Part shown: positions 25,093 to 32,888 of the stretch, one piece after another
Layout: every line of letters starts with the position of its first letter
Position numbering within the stretch: the stretch's first letter is position 1
NCBI GenBank assembly: GCA_903910645.1
Contig: CAIWAD010000042.1
Coordinates: 1 to 44,879 of the forward strand
DNA: 44,879 bases
From: an uncultured bacterium
Lineage (GTDB): Bacteria > CAIWAD01
Direction of reading: 5' to 3'
Made by a program: the position numbers and the translations under genes
The notes under the pieces: generated by a model
Databases searched by the model: none
What the model was told of the DNA's origin: nothing
What the model saw: only the letters and a program-made list of their open reading frames with translations

Positions 25093-27339
25093 ATGGCGGA
25101 CGACAGCTCCTCCTTCTTTCTGCTCGATGAACGCATTCGTCGCTTCATCTGGGCCGAAGGCTGGGAGTCCCTGCGCGATGCCCAGGAAGCCGCCATCCCG
25201 TTGATCGTGCAGGCGGACCGTGATGTCATTATCGCCGCCGCCACAGCTTCGGGGAAAACAGAGGCCGCCTTCCTCCCGGCCCTAACTCACCTTTTACATA
25301 CGGATCCACCAGGGCTGATCACCTACATCAGTCCGCTCAAAGCGCTGATCAACGACCAGTTTGGACGCCTGGACCGACTCTGCGAGAACCTGGATGTGCC
25401 AGTCTGGCCTTGGCACGGGGATATCTCCTCGTCGACCAAGACTCGCTTTCTAGCCAAGCGACAAGGCGTGCTGCTGATCACGCCCGAGTCCCTCGAGGCC
25501 CTGCTTTGCACGCGTGGCACGGCGGTGGGGAGTGCGTTCGAGCGGCTGGCCTTCTTCGTTGTCGACGAACTCCACGCATTCATGGGCTCTGAACGGGGCA
25601 AACAGCTCCAGGCGCTTCTGCATCGCATTGAGCATGCGATCGGACGCCAAGTTCCGCGCATCGGATTGTCGGCGACGCTGGGCGACATGGGCTTGGCCGC
25701 CGAGTTCCTTCGACCAGGGCGGGGGGCTGATGTGGCCCAGGTGGTCTCGACATCTTCGGGCGGCGGCCTGAAGGTGTTGGTCAAGGGCTATGAGGAAGCG
25801 CTGGTGCTTCGAGCCGCCCCAACAGCCAATCCAAATGAACCGGACACGCGGGACGACCCTGCGCCGCCAGACACCGGGGAACCGACAACATTCGCAACGC
25901 CGGCGGCCATCTCCGTTCACCTCTTCAACAGCCTGCGGGGAACGAACAACCTCGTGTTTCCGAACTCACGCCGCGAGGTCGAGCGCTATTCCCACCTGCT
26001 GCGCAAGCACTGCGAACAGCACCAGGTGCCCAATGAGTTTTGGCCGCACCATGGCAACCTCTCCAAGGAGCTCCGGGCGGAGACCGAGGCGGCGCTGAAG
26101 CAAAACGAGCACCCGGCCACGGCCATCTGCACCAACACGCTGGAACTGGGCATTGACATCGGGGCTGTCAAGAGTGTGGCCCAGATTGGTCCACCTCCCT
26201 CGGTGGCCAGCCTGCGCCAGCGTTTGGGGCGATCTGGGCGTCGTAAGGGGGAGCCTGCCATCCTGCGCGGCTACTGCGTGGAGAACGAATTGGGCGGGAA
26301 GTCCTCGCTGGCCGACGAACTCCGCCTTGACACAGCCAAGATGACAGCGATGATCTTGCTGCTTTTGGAGGGCTGGTTCGAGCCACCCAGGGCGCACGGC
26401 GCTCATCTCTCGACCCTTGTCCAACAGGTGTTGTCGCATGTAGCCCAGTGTGGAGGAGCCACCATTGGGCATGTGTATTCGATGTATTGCGAGCCGGACT
26501 CTCCATTTACCGGGCTGACAAAGGATGATTTCATCTCTCTAGTTCGTCATCTCGGCCTGAAGGACCTCCTGATGCAGGATTCCTCGGGGGTCCTGCTTCA
26601 CGGACGTGTAGGCGAGCGCTTCGTCAATCACTACACGTTCTATGCCGCCTTCGCGGCGGACGAGGAGTTCCGCATTGTCTGTGGCGGCAAGACTTTGGGC
26701 ACCTTGCCGGTGTCCCAGATGCTCAGCATCGGCCAGCGGATTTTGTTCGCCGGTAAAACGTGGCGGGTTGAGGACATCGACGACCAGCGGAAGACCATCC
26801 TTGTCGTTCGCTCGAAGGGCGGAGTTCCGCCCCTCTTTGCCGGCGGGATTGGACGTACGCACACACGCGTCCACCAGCGGATGAGGCAGTTGCTCGAGTC
26901 AATGGAGATCCCACCATTTCTGGACAAAACAGCCCTGCGCTTTCTGACCGAGGGGCGGGCGAGTTACGCGGCGCGGGACCTGGCCAGGAGTTTCCTTGTG
27001 GATCAGGGACGGGAGGTCGTGTTGCTGACATGGCTTGGCGACGCCGCCAACGAAGCGCTGGCCTGCCTTCTGCAACGGTGCGGACTTGCGGTCAGCCCAG
27101 CCGGTCCCGGTATTGAGATCCAGAAAGGCCAGTCCACCACCGAGAGCATCGTCGATGCACTGATAGATGCCTGCCAGGATGAGCCGCCGCCCCTTGATCT
27201 ACTGTTAGCCGATGTCAAGAACCTGCAGCGGGAGAAGTGGGACTGGGCCTTGCCGGACGCCCTCCTACGAGCAGCATACGCGAGCCAATACCTAGACATG
27301 GAAGAGGCACTTGCCTGGGCTAGAACTTGCACGCGGTAG
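25093..27339 (+). CDS. Lhr/BrxHI-like DExH superfamily 2 helicase
   Basis: This 748-residue helicase has all core SF2 motifs: I (ATASGKTEA, K55), Ia (YISPLKAL), II (VVDELHAF, D158-E159-L-H161), III (SATLGD), IV (LVFPNSRREVE), V (TNTLELGIDIG) and VI (QRLGRSGR, 376-383). The DELH box and LGRSGRRKGEPAI resemble the Lhr branch and the BrxHI helicases of BREX loci. The C-terminal 300 residues form the winged-helix and beta-barrel parts of Lhr-like proteins. ATG at 25093 was chosen over a TTG at 25084; the gene begins 18 bases after the ATPase stop. It is predicted to unwind or translocate on nucleic acid with the BrxD-like partner. The 3' end is followed by transposase debris. Confidence 0.9.
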   Translation: MADDSSSFFLLDERIRRFIWAEGWESLRDAQEAAIPLIVQADRDVIIAAATASGKTEAAFLPALTHLLHTDPPGLITYISPLKALINDQFGRLDRLCENLDVPVWPWHGDISSSTKTRFLAKRQGVLLITPESLEALLCTRGTAVGSAFERLAFFVVDELHAFMGSERGKQLQALLHRIEHAIGRQVPRIGLSATLGDMGLAAEFLRPGRGADVAQVVSTSSGGGLKVLVKGYEEALVLRAAPTANPNEPDTRDDPAPPDTGEPTTFATPAAISVHLFNSLRGTNNLVFPNSRREVERYSHLLRKHCEQHQVPNEFWPHHGNLSKELRAETEAALKQNEHPATAICTNTLELGIDIGAVKSVAQIGPPPSVASLRQRLGRSGRRKGEPAILRGYCVENELGGKSSLADELRLDTAKMTAMILLLLEGWFEPPRAHGAHLSTLVQQVLSHVAQCGGATIGHVYSMYCEPDSPFTGLTKDDFISLVRHLGLKDLLMQDSSGVLLHGRVGERFVNHYTFYAAFAADEEFRIVCGGKTLGTLPVSQMLSIGQRILFAGKTWRVEDIDDQRKTILVVRSKGGVPPLFAGGIGRTHTRVHQRMRQLLESMEIPPFLDKTALRFLTEGRASYAARDLARSFLVDQGREVVLLTWLGDAANEALACLLQRCGLAVSPAGPGIEIQKGQSTTESIVDALIDACQDEPPPLDLLLADVKNLQREKWDWALPDALLRAAYASQYLDMEEALAWARTCTR

Positions 27340-28356
27340 CTTTCCGCGTGGCAACTGAGTCAAGTCTGGAATCTTGTCTAAAATCAGCCGGCCATCCTCC
27401 AGGACTTTTCCCGTGCTTCTTGTTGCGGCGCAATGTTGAGATATCGCCGATTGGTCAGCCAATCCTCGTTCTGCTCGATGACCAGCGACGTGACCAGACG
27501 CAGACACTGGCACGATTGGGAGAGATTCGCAGCACTCGCACCCGGCGTCTCAGCTCCTCATTGACCTGTTCCAGCATGTTGTTCGAGCGGGTCTTCAGCC
27601 AATGACTGCGAGGAATCTCCATGTGCGCCATCAGTTCAGGAGCCCGCTCGTCCAGCCAATCCGTCAGGACACACGATCCAGAGACACGTCGGCCCAGCAT
27701 GTTAGAGTAGCCATGCCGGTTAAGAATGCATCAACTTTTTATCGCCAGACGAGCAGCATATGTCTATCGCCAAGCCTAGGTTTTCGGAAATCTTTGGGAC
27801 TGCGCCTTTCGCTGAACGAGTTGGACGCTAGATGCGGTAGTCAGGCGCGCGCCCAGCTCCTCGCACATGGGACGGCAGCGGTGGGACCAAGTAAGAGGGA
27901 CTGGTTAGGACCGGGCAAGCCGAGATACATCACATGCGGTCGCTGATCGTCTTTATCTCCAGCCTCGTGTTGCCTCTCGCTTCCGCCTCTAGCCCGTGAC
28001 AACCGTCTCGCGCACGCCTGCGTACGATGGAAACAAGATTTGTCGCTCAGACGCCGCCGCGAGCCTTGACAACTTTCTTCCTGACTGAATGGCGTGCGAT
28101 CAGAGTTGACATGTTGTTGTCCGCAAGAGGAGTCGCAGCTACACTGGGAAGGAGACTGAGGGACGTTTGGATACACAAGGAAACTAACGAAGACGGCAAT
28201 GATCGCGTCTTCGAAGATGGAACAGTGGCTCAATCCAGCGCCGGGCATTGCACGGCGACTTTTTGGTGACCAATTCGTGGAGGCAGCTGGTGGGACCCGC
28301 GTGGGACCGGTGCCAGGCTGTTCAGAATCGATTCCGCCAGGTCTTTAACTACCAAG
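27340..28356. other. island right border, transposase debris, no intact gene
   Basis: About 1 kb between the helicase stop and tRNA-Leu holds an IS256-type remnant (27388-27700) and no intact gene that I can support. Short open frames up to 135 codons on the minus strand have no recognisable features. GTGGGACC occurs three times (27881, 28290, 28301), the last two adjacent to the tRNA side; the meaning is unknown. I found no copy of the tRNA 3' end at the left border that would mark an integrase att site. Confidence 0.55.
27388..27700 (-). pseudogene. frameshifted IS256-family transposase C-terminal fragment
   Basis: On the minus strand the frame from about 27700 reads SHWLKTRSNNMLEQVNEELRRR and VRVLRISPNRAS. 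This is the conserved C-terminal block of IS256/Mutator transposases, which place NxLERLNxEIxRRxRVVxIFPN here. After AS a one-base loss shifts the frame; the continuation in another frame reads CLRLVTSLVIEQNEDWL and then TNRRYLN, again typical of the family end. The first 250 or so residues of a full transposase are absent. This is a dead fragment and direct evidence of transposition at the right border. Confidence 0.8.
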
Positions 28357-28439
28357 TACCGAAGGGGGGACTTGAACCCCCACGTCCTTGCGGACAACAG
28401 ATTTTGAGTCTGCCGCGTCTACCATTCCGCCACTTCGGC
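28357..28439 (-). tRNA. tRNA-Leu (anticodon CAA)
   Basis: The minus strand folds as a class II tRNA. The acceptor GCCGAAG pairs with CTTCGGT, with discriminator A at 28357. The anticodon stem GCAGA/TCTGT encloses the loop CTCAAAA, giving anticodon CAA for UUG. A short extra arm GTCCGCAAGGAC and the T-arm GGGGG-TTCAAGT-CCCCC follow. A3' CCA is not encoded. Its 3' end faces the accessory island, the usual orientation for integration next to a tRNA gene, though no att duplication was found. Confidence 0.95.
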
Positions 28440-28446
28440 GCGGGAT

Positions 28447-28477
28447 CAATATAGGCCCAAGGCAGGCACTTCGCCAA
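28447..28477 (-). promoter_or_regulatory. promoter of tRNA-Leu, TTG-N21-TATATTG
   Basis: On the minus strand TTG (28475-28477) and TATATTG (28447-28453) are separated by 21 bases. The box ends seven bases before the tRNA 5' end, a good distance for a short tRNA leader. It supports the TAnnTTG promoter type in this genome. Confidence 0.6.
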
Positions 28478-28562
28478 GCCGCCACTCAGACAGGATGCCA
28501 GCTTGTGCCACAAGATGTAAGTGATTCCGCGTCTGAATCGTTCGGGAAGGGTGCGCATTCCC

Positions 28563-28591
28563 TTGCAGGAGCTGCTTCAAGCCTTACCTTG
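28563..28591 (+). promoter_or_regulatory. promoter of octahaem cytochrome gene, TTG-N19-TACCTTG
   Basis: TTG (28563-28565) and TACCTTG (28585-28591) are 19 bases apart, matching the -33/-7 spacing of Bacteroidetes-type promoters. The leader to the ATG at 28625 is about 28 bases and includes a GGAG ribosome-binding site. Confidence 0.6.
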
Positions 28592-28624
28592 TGAAGGCAG
28601 TAACACGATTTTGCGGAGTCATCC

Positions 28625-30451
28625 ATGCGGTCTTTTTCCGCTTCCCTGGCCACGCTCGCCCTTCTGGGTCTAGTTGCCACGGCACGCGCCGAACATCCCG
28701 ATGTGAGTTGGATGGTTTATGCCGGTGCCGGTTCCTGCGCTTCGCCCTGCCATGTAAGTGGCCAATGGACCATGGAAAGCACGGCGGAACTCTTCCTGGA
28801 GAGCACGCACTTCACCTTGCAGGACGAAATGCCGGACGCTCGGGTGTTTCGCCGCGACGGCAGCACCATTACCGGCCAACAGGGCGTGGGCACGCGCCTG
28901 GACGCTCTGGCCGGCACCACGGCTCAAATGGGCTGGATTGGCCACTTGCAGGAGGGCAACAGCGCCACGCCCGGTGGCCAGGCCATGGGTTGCGCGCGCT
29001 GCCATGCCGGCGGCAAGGGATATGTGACGCCCCAAACAGTGGCAAGTGCCACTTGGCAGCAGGTGGAATGCCTGATGTGCCACGCCACGGAGTACCACGC
29101 CGGCGGACAGCTGGTGGAGCGTGCCGTGCAGCGTGTACCCCAGGCGGACGCCGCCTCGCCCACGGGATTTCGGCTACCCCTTCCCTCCGGCACGGAGCTT
29201 GGCCTAAGCAGCCTGAGCATCACAGGACAGCCCACGGCGGCGGCCTGTCTGCGCTGCCACGGGTGGAGCGCGGACGCCTACGGCCAACGCTTCGGTTTGG
29301 GCACGGGCATCGCGGATGTGCACAGCCAGAGCATGAGCTGCAGCGCCTGCCACCAGAACCACAACCACCAGATGCTCACCAACCTGCCAGGCCCTTCCTT
29401 CTGGGGCACAGGCACGGACGCGCCGCTGGGATCGGCTTACGGCACCTGCGCCACCTGCCACAGCGGCGGCGGTCAGGCTGCGCATCCGGAACTGGACATC
29501 CCCGTTCCCTTGCACCCGGTAATGCCCGCCAACCACCTGGAGCGCATCGCCTGCCAGACCTGCCACATCAGCCAGGCGGCGCCGGCCAGCGACCTGTCCT
29601 GGGGCCAGTTGCAGCGCGTGCAATCGAACGGACGCTTCCTGCGCTGGGAGCGGCGCCTTTTGGAAAGCACCACCCAGTCTGAACGCCCCGTCCTGCGCTG
29701 GAGCGACGGCACGTATTGGGAAGACAGCGAGCCCCGTGGGGTGCCGCGCGGCCCGGGCAGCCGCATCACGCCCTTCCGCAGCCTGCGGCTGGAGCATCCC
29801 CGGGATTTGGCCACCGGCATGTGGCTGCCGGTTGACGAAACCATCATTGGCAATGCGGACAGCTTGATGACCAACACGGTGGCCCAGCCCAACGACACGC
29901 TTTCCCTGCTGGATCATGCCGTGCGTGAGGGCGTGCGGCGGGCGGCGGCGGCGGATCCCGCCACCTGGGGATCCCTGGTGAATGGCGAGGGCCTCTACCT
30001 GGGCCTGTGGCAGCTGCAGGGCCGGGACCAGTTCCTGCCGGTGAACCACGGGGTGGGACGCATCAGCCAGAGCGTGCTGGGCTGCATGAGTTGCCACGCC
30101 TCCGGCGACGCGCTGGACTGGGGGGCTCTGGGTTATGAAGAGGGCGATCCCTGGGCCACGGCGGTGGACAATGGCATGAAGCCCGTGGACTTCGCGCTGG
30201 AACCCTGCCGCCCCAATCCCTTCAACAACGCCACGATCATTCCCTTTGTCCTGGGCGGACCGGCCACAGTAAGCCTGAGCGTGCACGATCTACAGGGCCA
30301 CGAAGTGCTGGCCGTGTTGCGGGACAAGGCCCTGGGAGCAGGTCGGCACGAGGCGCGCATCGACGGTCGCAACCTGCCCAGCGGCATGTTCGTGTACCGT
30401 CTGCGGGCCAACGGCCGGGAAGCCTCCGGCAAGATGCTCATGGTGAAATAG
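28625..30451 (+). CDS. octahaem c-type cytochrome with T9SS sorting domain
   Basis: This 608-residue exported protein has a signal peptide (about 1-22, ending ARA). It has eight c-haem sites: a first CX3CH at C38-C42 (CASPCH) and seven CXXCH (CARCH, CLMCH, CLRCH, CSACH, CATCH, CQTCH, CMSCH). The middle resembles the octahaem tetrathionate reductase (OTR) family: DVHSQSMSCSACHQNHNH and LERIACQTCHIS match its VDVHM...CQDCH and ACQTCHIP blocks. The last 85 residues are a type IX secretion sorting domain opening with PCRPNPFNN and ending SGMFVYRLRANGREASGKMLMVK. The protein is therefore probably exported through the outer membrane and held at the surface. The substrate (oxidised sulfur or nitrogen compound, or metal) is not determined. 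Confidence 0.88.
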   Translation: MRSFSASLATLALLGLVATARAEHPDVSWMVYAGAGSCASPCHVSGQWTMESTAELFLESTHFTLQDEMPDARVFRRDGSTITGQQGVGTRLDALAGTTAQMGWIGHLQEGNSATPGGQAMGCARCHAGGKGYVTPQTVASATWQQVECLMCHATEYHAGGQLVERAVQRVPQADAASPTGFRLPLPSGTELGLSSLSITGQPTAAACLRCHGWSADAYGQRFGLGTGIADVHSQSMSCSACHQNHNHQMLTNLPGPSFWGTGTDAPLGSAYGTCATCHSGGGQAAHPELDIPVPLHPVMPANHLERIACQTCHISQAAPASDLSWGQLQRVQSNGRFLRWERRLLESTTQSERPVLRWSDGTYWEDSEPRGVPRGPGSRITPFRSLRLEHPRDLATGMWLPVDETIIGNADSLMTNTVAQPNDTLSLLDHAVREGVRRAAAADPATWGSLVNGEGLYLGLWQLQGRDQFLPVNHGVGRISQSVLGCMSCHASGDALDWGALGYEEGDPWATAVDNGMKPVDFALEPCRPNPFNNATIIPFVLGGPATVSLSVHDLQGHEVLAVLRDKALGAGRHEARIDGRNLPSGMFVYRLRANGREASGKMLMVK

Positions 30452-30471
30452 CACTGCCTTCAGCCAACACC

Positions 30472-30507
30472 AAGCCCCCTGCGCCTTGCGGTCCAGGGGG
30501 CTTTTTT
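30472..30507 (+). terminator. intrinsic terminator of octahaem cytochrome gene
   Basis: AAGCCCCCTG and CAGGGGGCTT form a ten-base stem with a twelve-base loop, followed by a T tract of six, 20 bases after the stop codon. It also separates this gene from the convergent lipoprotein gene. Confidence 0.85.
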
Positions 30508-30525
30508 CCACTCGCCTTGCCTGTG

Positions 30526-31209
30526 TCACAGCGCCTTCAGCACCGCCTCACTCTCCATTTGGCGGAAGAGGTCGTGAAGGAACTCCACATAGATCTCCTC
30601 GCGCTTGCGCTCCTCCGGATGGAAGGGGTAGACGAAGACCAGCAGCGCCTCCACCCAGGTGCGAAGCGCGGTGTGCCGCTCGAAAGTGGCCACCAGGTGA
30701 CGCTCACGGTCCAGCACTTCGGCCTTCAATGTGTAGTCCTTGCGGTAAGGCACGGGCAGCAGGGTGGCTGTCAGGCTGGAAGCCAGTGAACCCAGGAACT
30801 GGGAGCTGAAGCGCCGCGTGGACTCCAGGCGAATGCGCACCGTGTAGTCGGACACGCGCATGAGGCTGTCCAACTGGGCGCGGCGCTCCGGGCGGTTCAC
30901 ATCCGCCGCCTCCACGGTGTGGGTGGCGTAGGAACCCAGATTGCTCAGCTCAGGGAGGGCGTCGCCCAGGATCTCGTCGAAGCCGGAGACATTGTGGTTC
31001 TTGCCCACCAGCTTGGGCACCGCGTCGTAGCCCAGGGTCTGGCGCACATGGTGGAAGACGAAGAGCACTTTCACCGGCCGCGAGTCCGCGTTGCGGGAGG
31101 GCTTTCCCGCGTAGGCCGACTCCATCTCGCCACGGAAGGAGGCGCAACCCGCCAGCAGGGCCACGGCCAGCGCCGCCAGCAACCCTGTCGCGCTACGGGG
31201 ACTTCTCAT
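30526..31209 (-). CDS. putative lipoprotein, unknown function
   Basis: This 227-residue protein starts at an ATG with AGGAG upstream. A signal peptide ends in the lipobox LLAGC (Cys at about residue 21), so it should be lipidated. The mature part includes VKVLFVFHHVRQTLGYDAVPKL and DYTVRIRLEST, with a long segment VEALLVFVYPFHPEERKREE near the end. No family is recognised. An in-frame extension to 31779 overlaps sodB in the wrong frame and is not real. It is flanked by a terminator on one side and sodB on the other. Confidence 0.72.
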   Translation of the reverse strand: MRSPRSATGLLAALAVALLAGCASFRGEMESAYAGKPSRNADSRPVKVLFVFHHVRQTLGYDAVPKLVGKNHNVSGFDEILGDALPELSNLGSYATHTVEAADVNRPERRAQLDSLMRVSDYTVRIRLESTRRFSSQFLGSLASSLTATLLPVPYRKDYTLKAEVLDRERHLVATFERHTALRTWVEALLVFVYPFHPEERKREEIYVEFLHDLFRQMESEAVLKAL

Positions 31210-31366
31210 GGTCAGCTCCTGTTCCTTAGGGCACACGCCGACCGCGTGGGCGGGTGCGGAGATCGGCTGCAGTGCGTGTGAAGTGCGCGTGCTGTGCGCG
31301 GGCAATTCCACATGAAGCGGGCAATGGAACAAGGGGAAAGGGGGCAGGTCCACATCTCCCGCCCGC

Positions 31367-31394
31367 CAGGAGCCCCGCCCCGGCGGGGCTCCTG
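31367..31394 (-). terminator. perfect 13-base hairpin downstream of sodB
   Basis: CAGGAGCCCCGCC and GGCGGGGCTCCTG are perfect complements around two bases, 22 bases after the sodB stop. The T tract expected of an intrinsic terminator is missing, so it may instead protect the 3' end. Confidence 0.5.
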
Positions 31395-31415
31395 AATTCC
31401 GTCCTGAGCGGGTTC

Positions 31416-32006
31416 TTACAGCTGGGTGGCCACGAAGTCCCAGTCCACCAGGTGCGCCAGGAAGGCGTCCAGGTAGTCGGCGCGCCGGTTCTGGAAGTCC
31501 AGGTAATAGGCGTGCTCCCACACATCGGCCGTCAGCAGGGCCTTCTGGCCATGGGCCATGGGCGTGTCGGCGTTGGCGGTCTTGGTCACCTTCAACACGC
31601 CAGCATCTTCCACCAGCCAGGCCCAACCGCTGCCGAACTGGGTCAGCCCCGCCTGCTTGAACTGCTCCAGGAAGGCCTCCACACTGCCGAAATCCTTGGC
31701 CAGGCGCTCCGCCAGCGCGCCCTGGGGCTTGCCGCCTCCGCCGGACTTCATGCAGTGGAAGTAGAAGGTGTGGTTCCACACCTGGGCGGCGTTATTGAAG
31801 ATGCCGGCCCTGGCGGGATCCCCCGCGCTGGCCTTCACAATGGCTTCCAGGGACTGGCCTTCAAGCTCCGTGCCCTCAATGAGCTTCACCAGGTTGGTCA
31901 CATAGGTCTGGTGATGCTTGCCGTGGTGGAATCCCAGGGTCTGCTCGCTGATGTGGGGGGCCAGCTCGCCGCCGCCGTAGGGCAGCGCGGGAAGGGTGAT
32001 GGACAT
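31416..32006 (-). CDS. sodB: superoxide dismutase, iron type
   Basis: This 196-residue enzyme converts superoxide to hydrogen peroxide and oxygen in the cytoplasm. Metal ligands are H27 (LGFHHGKHHQTYV), H79 (QVWNHTFYF), D161 and H165 (DVWEHAYYLDFQNRR). Gln75 in NNAAQVWNH is the outer-sphere Gln of the iron-type enzymes. AAGGAG precedes the ATG, and a TATCTTG -7-like box lies 37 bases upstream. A superoxide dismutase together with an oxygen-sensitive hydrogenase fits an anaerobe with transient oxygen exposure. Confidence 0.96.
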   Translation of the reverse strand: MSITLPALPYGGGELAPHISEQTLGFHHGKHHQTYVTNLVKLIEGTELEGQSLEAIVKASAGDPARAGIFNNAAQVWNHTFYFHCMKSGGGGKPQGALAERLAKDFGSVEAFLEQFKQAGLTQFGSGWAWLVEDAGVLKVTKTANADTPMAHGQKALLTADVWEHAYYLDFQNRRADYLDAFLAHLVDWDFVATQL

Positions 32007-32043
32007 GGATGTCTCCTTGATGATGTCATTGCGTTGTCGTGGG

Positions 32044-32050
32044 CAAGATA
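32044..32050 (-). promoter_or_regulatory. TATCTTG -7-like box upstream of sodB
   Basis: On the minus strand TATCTTG fits TAnnTTG 37 bases before the sodB ATG. No TTG is seen 19-21 bases further upstream, so only the -7 box is supported. Confidence 0.4.
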
Positions 32051-32078
32051 GGGAGGCCGGAGCGCAGCCTGATCCGGG

Positions 32079-32888
32079 TCAGACAGCAGGGGCCGAGTAG
32101 CTGCGTCGCAGGCCCATTTCCTGACATCCATTGCGCTGAAAAATGCGGCACATGGCCTTGTTGGTGGCGGGGGTGGATCCCAGGTAGCGCGTGACGCCCA
32201 TGGCGGCCAAACGGGCCAGTCCACGCAGGTGGATGAAGTGTCCCAAACCACGCCCACGAAAGCCCGGCCGGAGGCCCATGTAGAACAGCGTGCCCTCCTC
32301 CGGCCGGCCGGGAAAGGGCTGGGGCAGCAGCAGGCCTGCCGCCTGCCCCTCCAGGATGGCCAGCTGCCAGGCCTGGCCGTCCAGAGCATCGCCCGCCATG
32401 GCCTCCAGCTCAGCGAATCCCGCGCGGGCGTGCTCCAAGGCGCATTGACCGGCTGGCGCCTCCTCCAGCTCTGAAAGCACCTGGATGAAGGCCTCAGGCC
32501 CCAGGCGCTCAAGAGGCTCGTAGGTGAAGGGATCGTCCGCCGACTGCAGGGAAGGATTCAGCCCCAGGAGGCACTCCACATAGAGCTTCTCCTCTTTCAA
32601 GTGGAATCCGGCGCGCAGCAGGCACTGGATGAAGGCCAGGTCCTGGGGGCGATCCCAGCACAGGGCTTCCAGCTGGATCCCATGTCCTTGCCGCAGGAAC
32701 TCCGCCAACAAGGCCTGTCCCGCCTCCCGGGAAAGCTCTGTCTCCGGAAGCTCCATCCTTGTGGCCAGACATCGTCCCGGGTGGGGACGGTGCAGGCGCA
32801 AAGTCCCCAGCATGTAGCCTTCATGCAGTGCAGACAGAGATTCCCCGTCAGGCGTGCTGGTTTTGGTGACGGTGATGGACGAACTCAC
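32079..32888 (-). CDS. GNAT-family N-acetyltransferase
   Basis: This 269-residue protein carries a GNAT domain in its C-terminal half: the acetyl-CoA loop LRPGFRGRGLGHFIHLRGLARL and the later STPATNKAMCRIFQRNGC. The N-terminal half (about 1-140) is less conserved and may be a second, degenerate GNAT fold, giving a tandem arrangement. The acceptor is unknown. It starts with a GTG that overlaps the upstream membrane-protein stop (GTGA), so the two are translationally coupled. Confidence 0.82.
   Translation of the reverse strand: MSSSITVTKTSTPDGESLSALHEGYMLGTLRLHRPHPGRCLATRMELPETELSREAGQALLAEFLRQGHGIQLEALCWDRPQDLAFIQCLLRAGFHLKEEKLYVECLLGLNPSLQSADDPFTYEPLERLGPEAFIQVLSELEEAPAGQCALEHARAGFAELEAMAGDALDGQAWQLAILEGQAAGLLLPQPFPGRPEEGTLFYMGLRPGFRGRGLGHFIHLRGLARLAAMGVTRYLGSTPATNKAMCRIFQRNGCQEMGLRRSYSAPAV

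Noticed and set aside
27841-28248. A 135-codon minus-strand frame near tRNA-Leu.
   Set aside because: No family, no ribosome-binding site, and a Cys/Ser/Arg-rich product typical of noise in transposon debris.
28357-28439. tRNA-Leu as an integrase attachment site with a duplicated 3' end.
   Set aside because: No second copy of the tRNA 3' segment was found near the left border and no integrase gene or fragment is present; only the orientation fits.
31210-31779. An extension of the lipoprotein frame to 417 codons.
   Set aside because: It runs through sodB out of frame and destroys the lipobox signal peptide.
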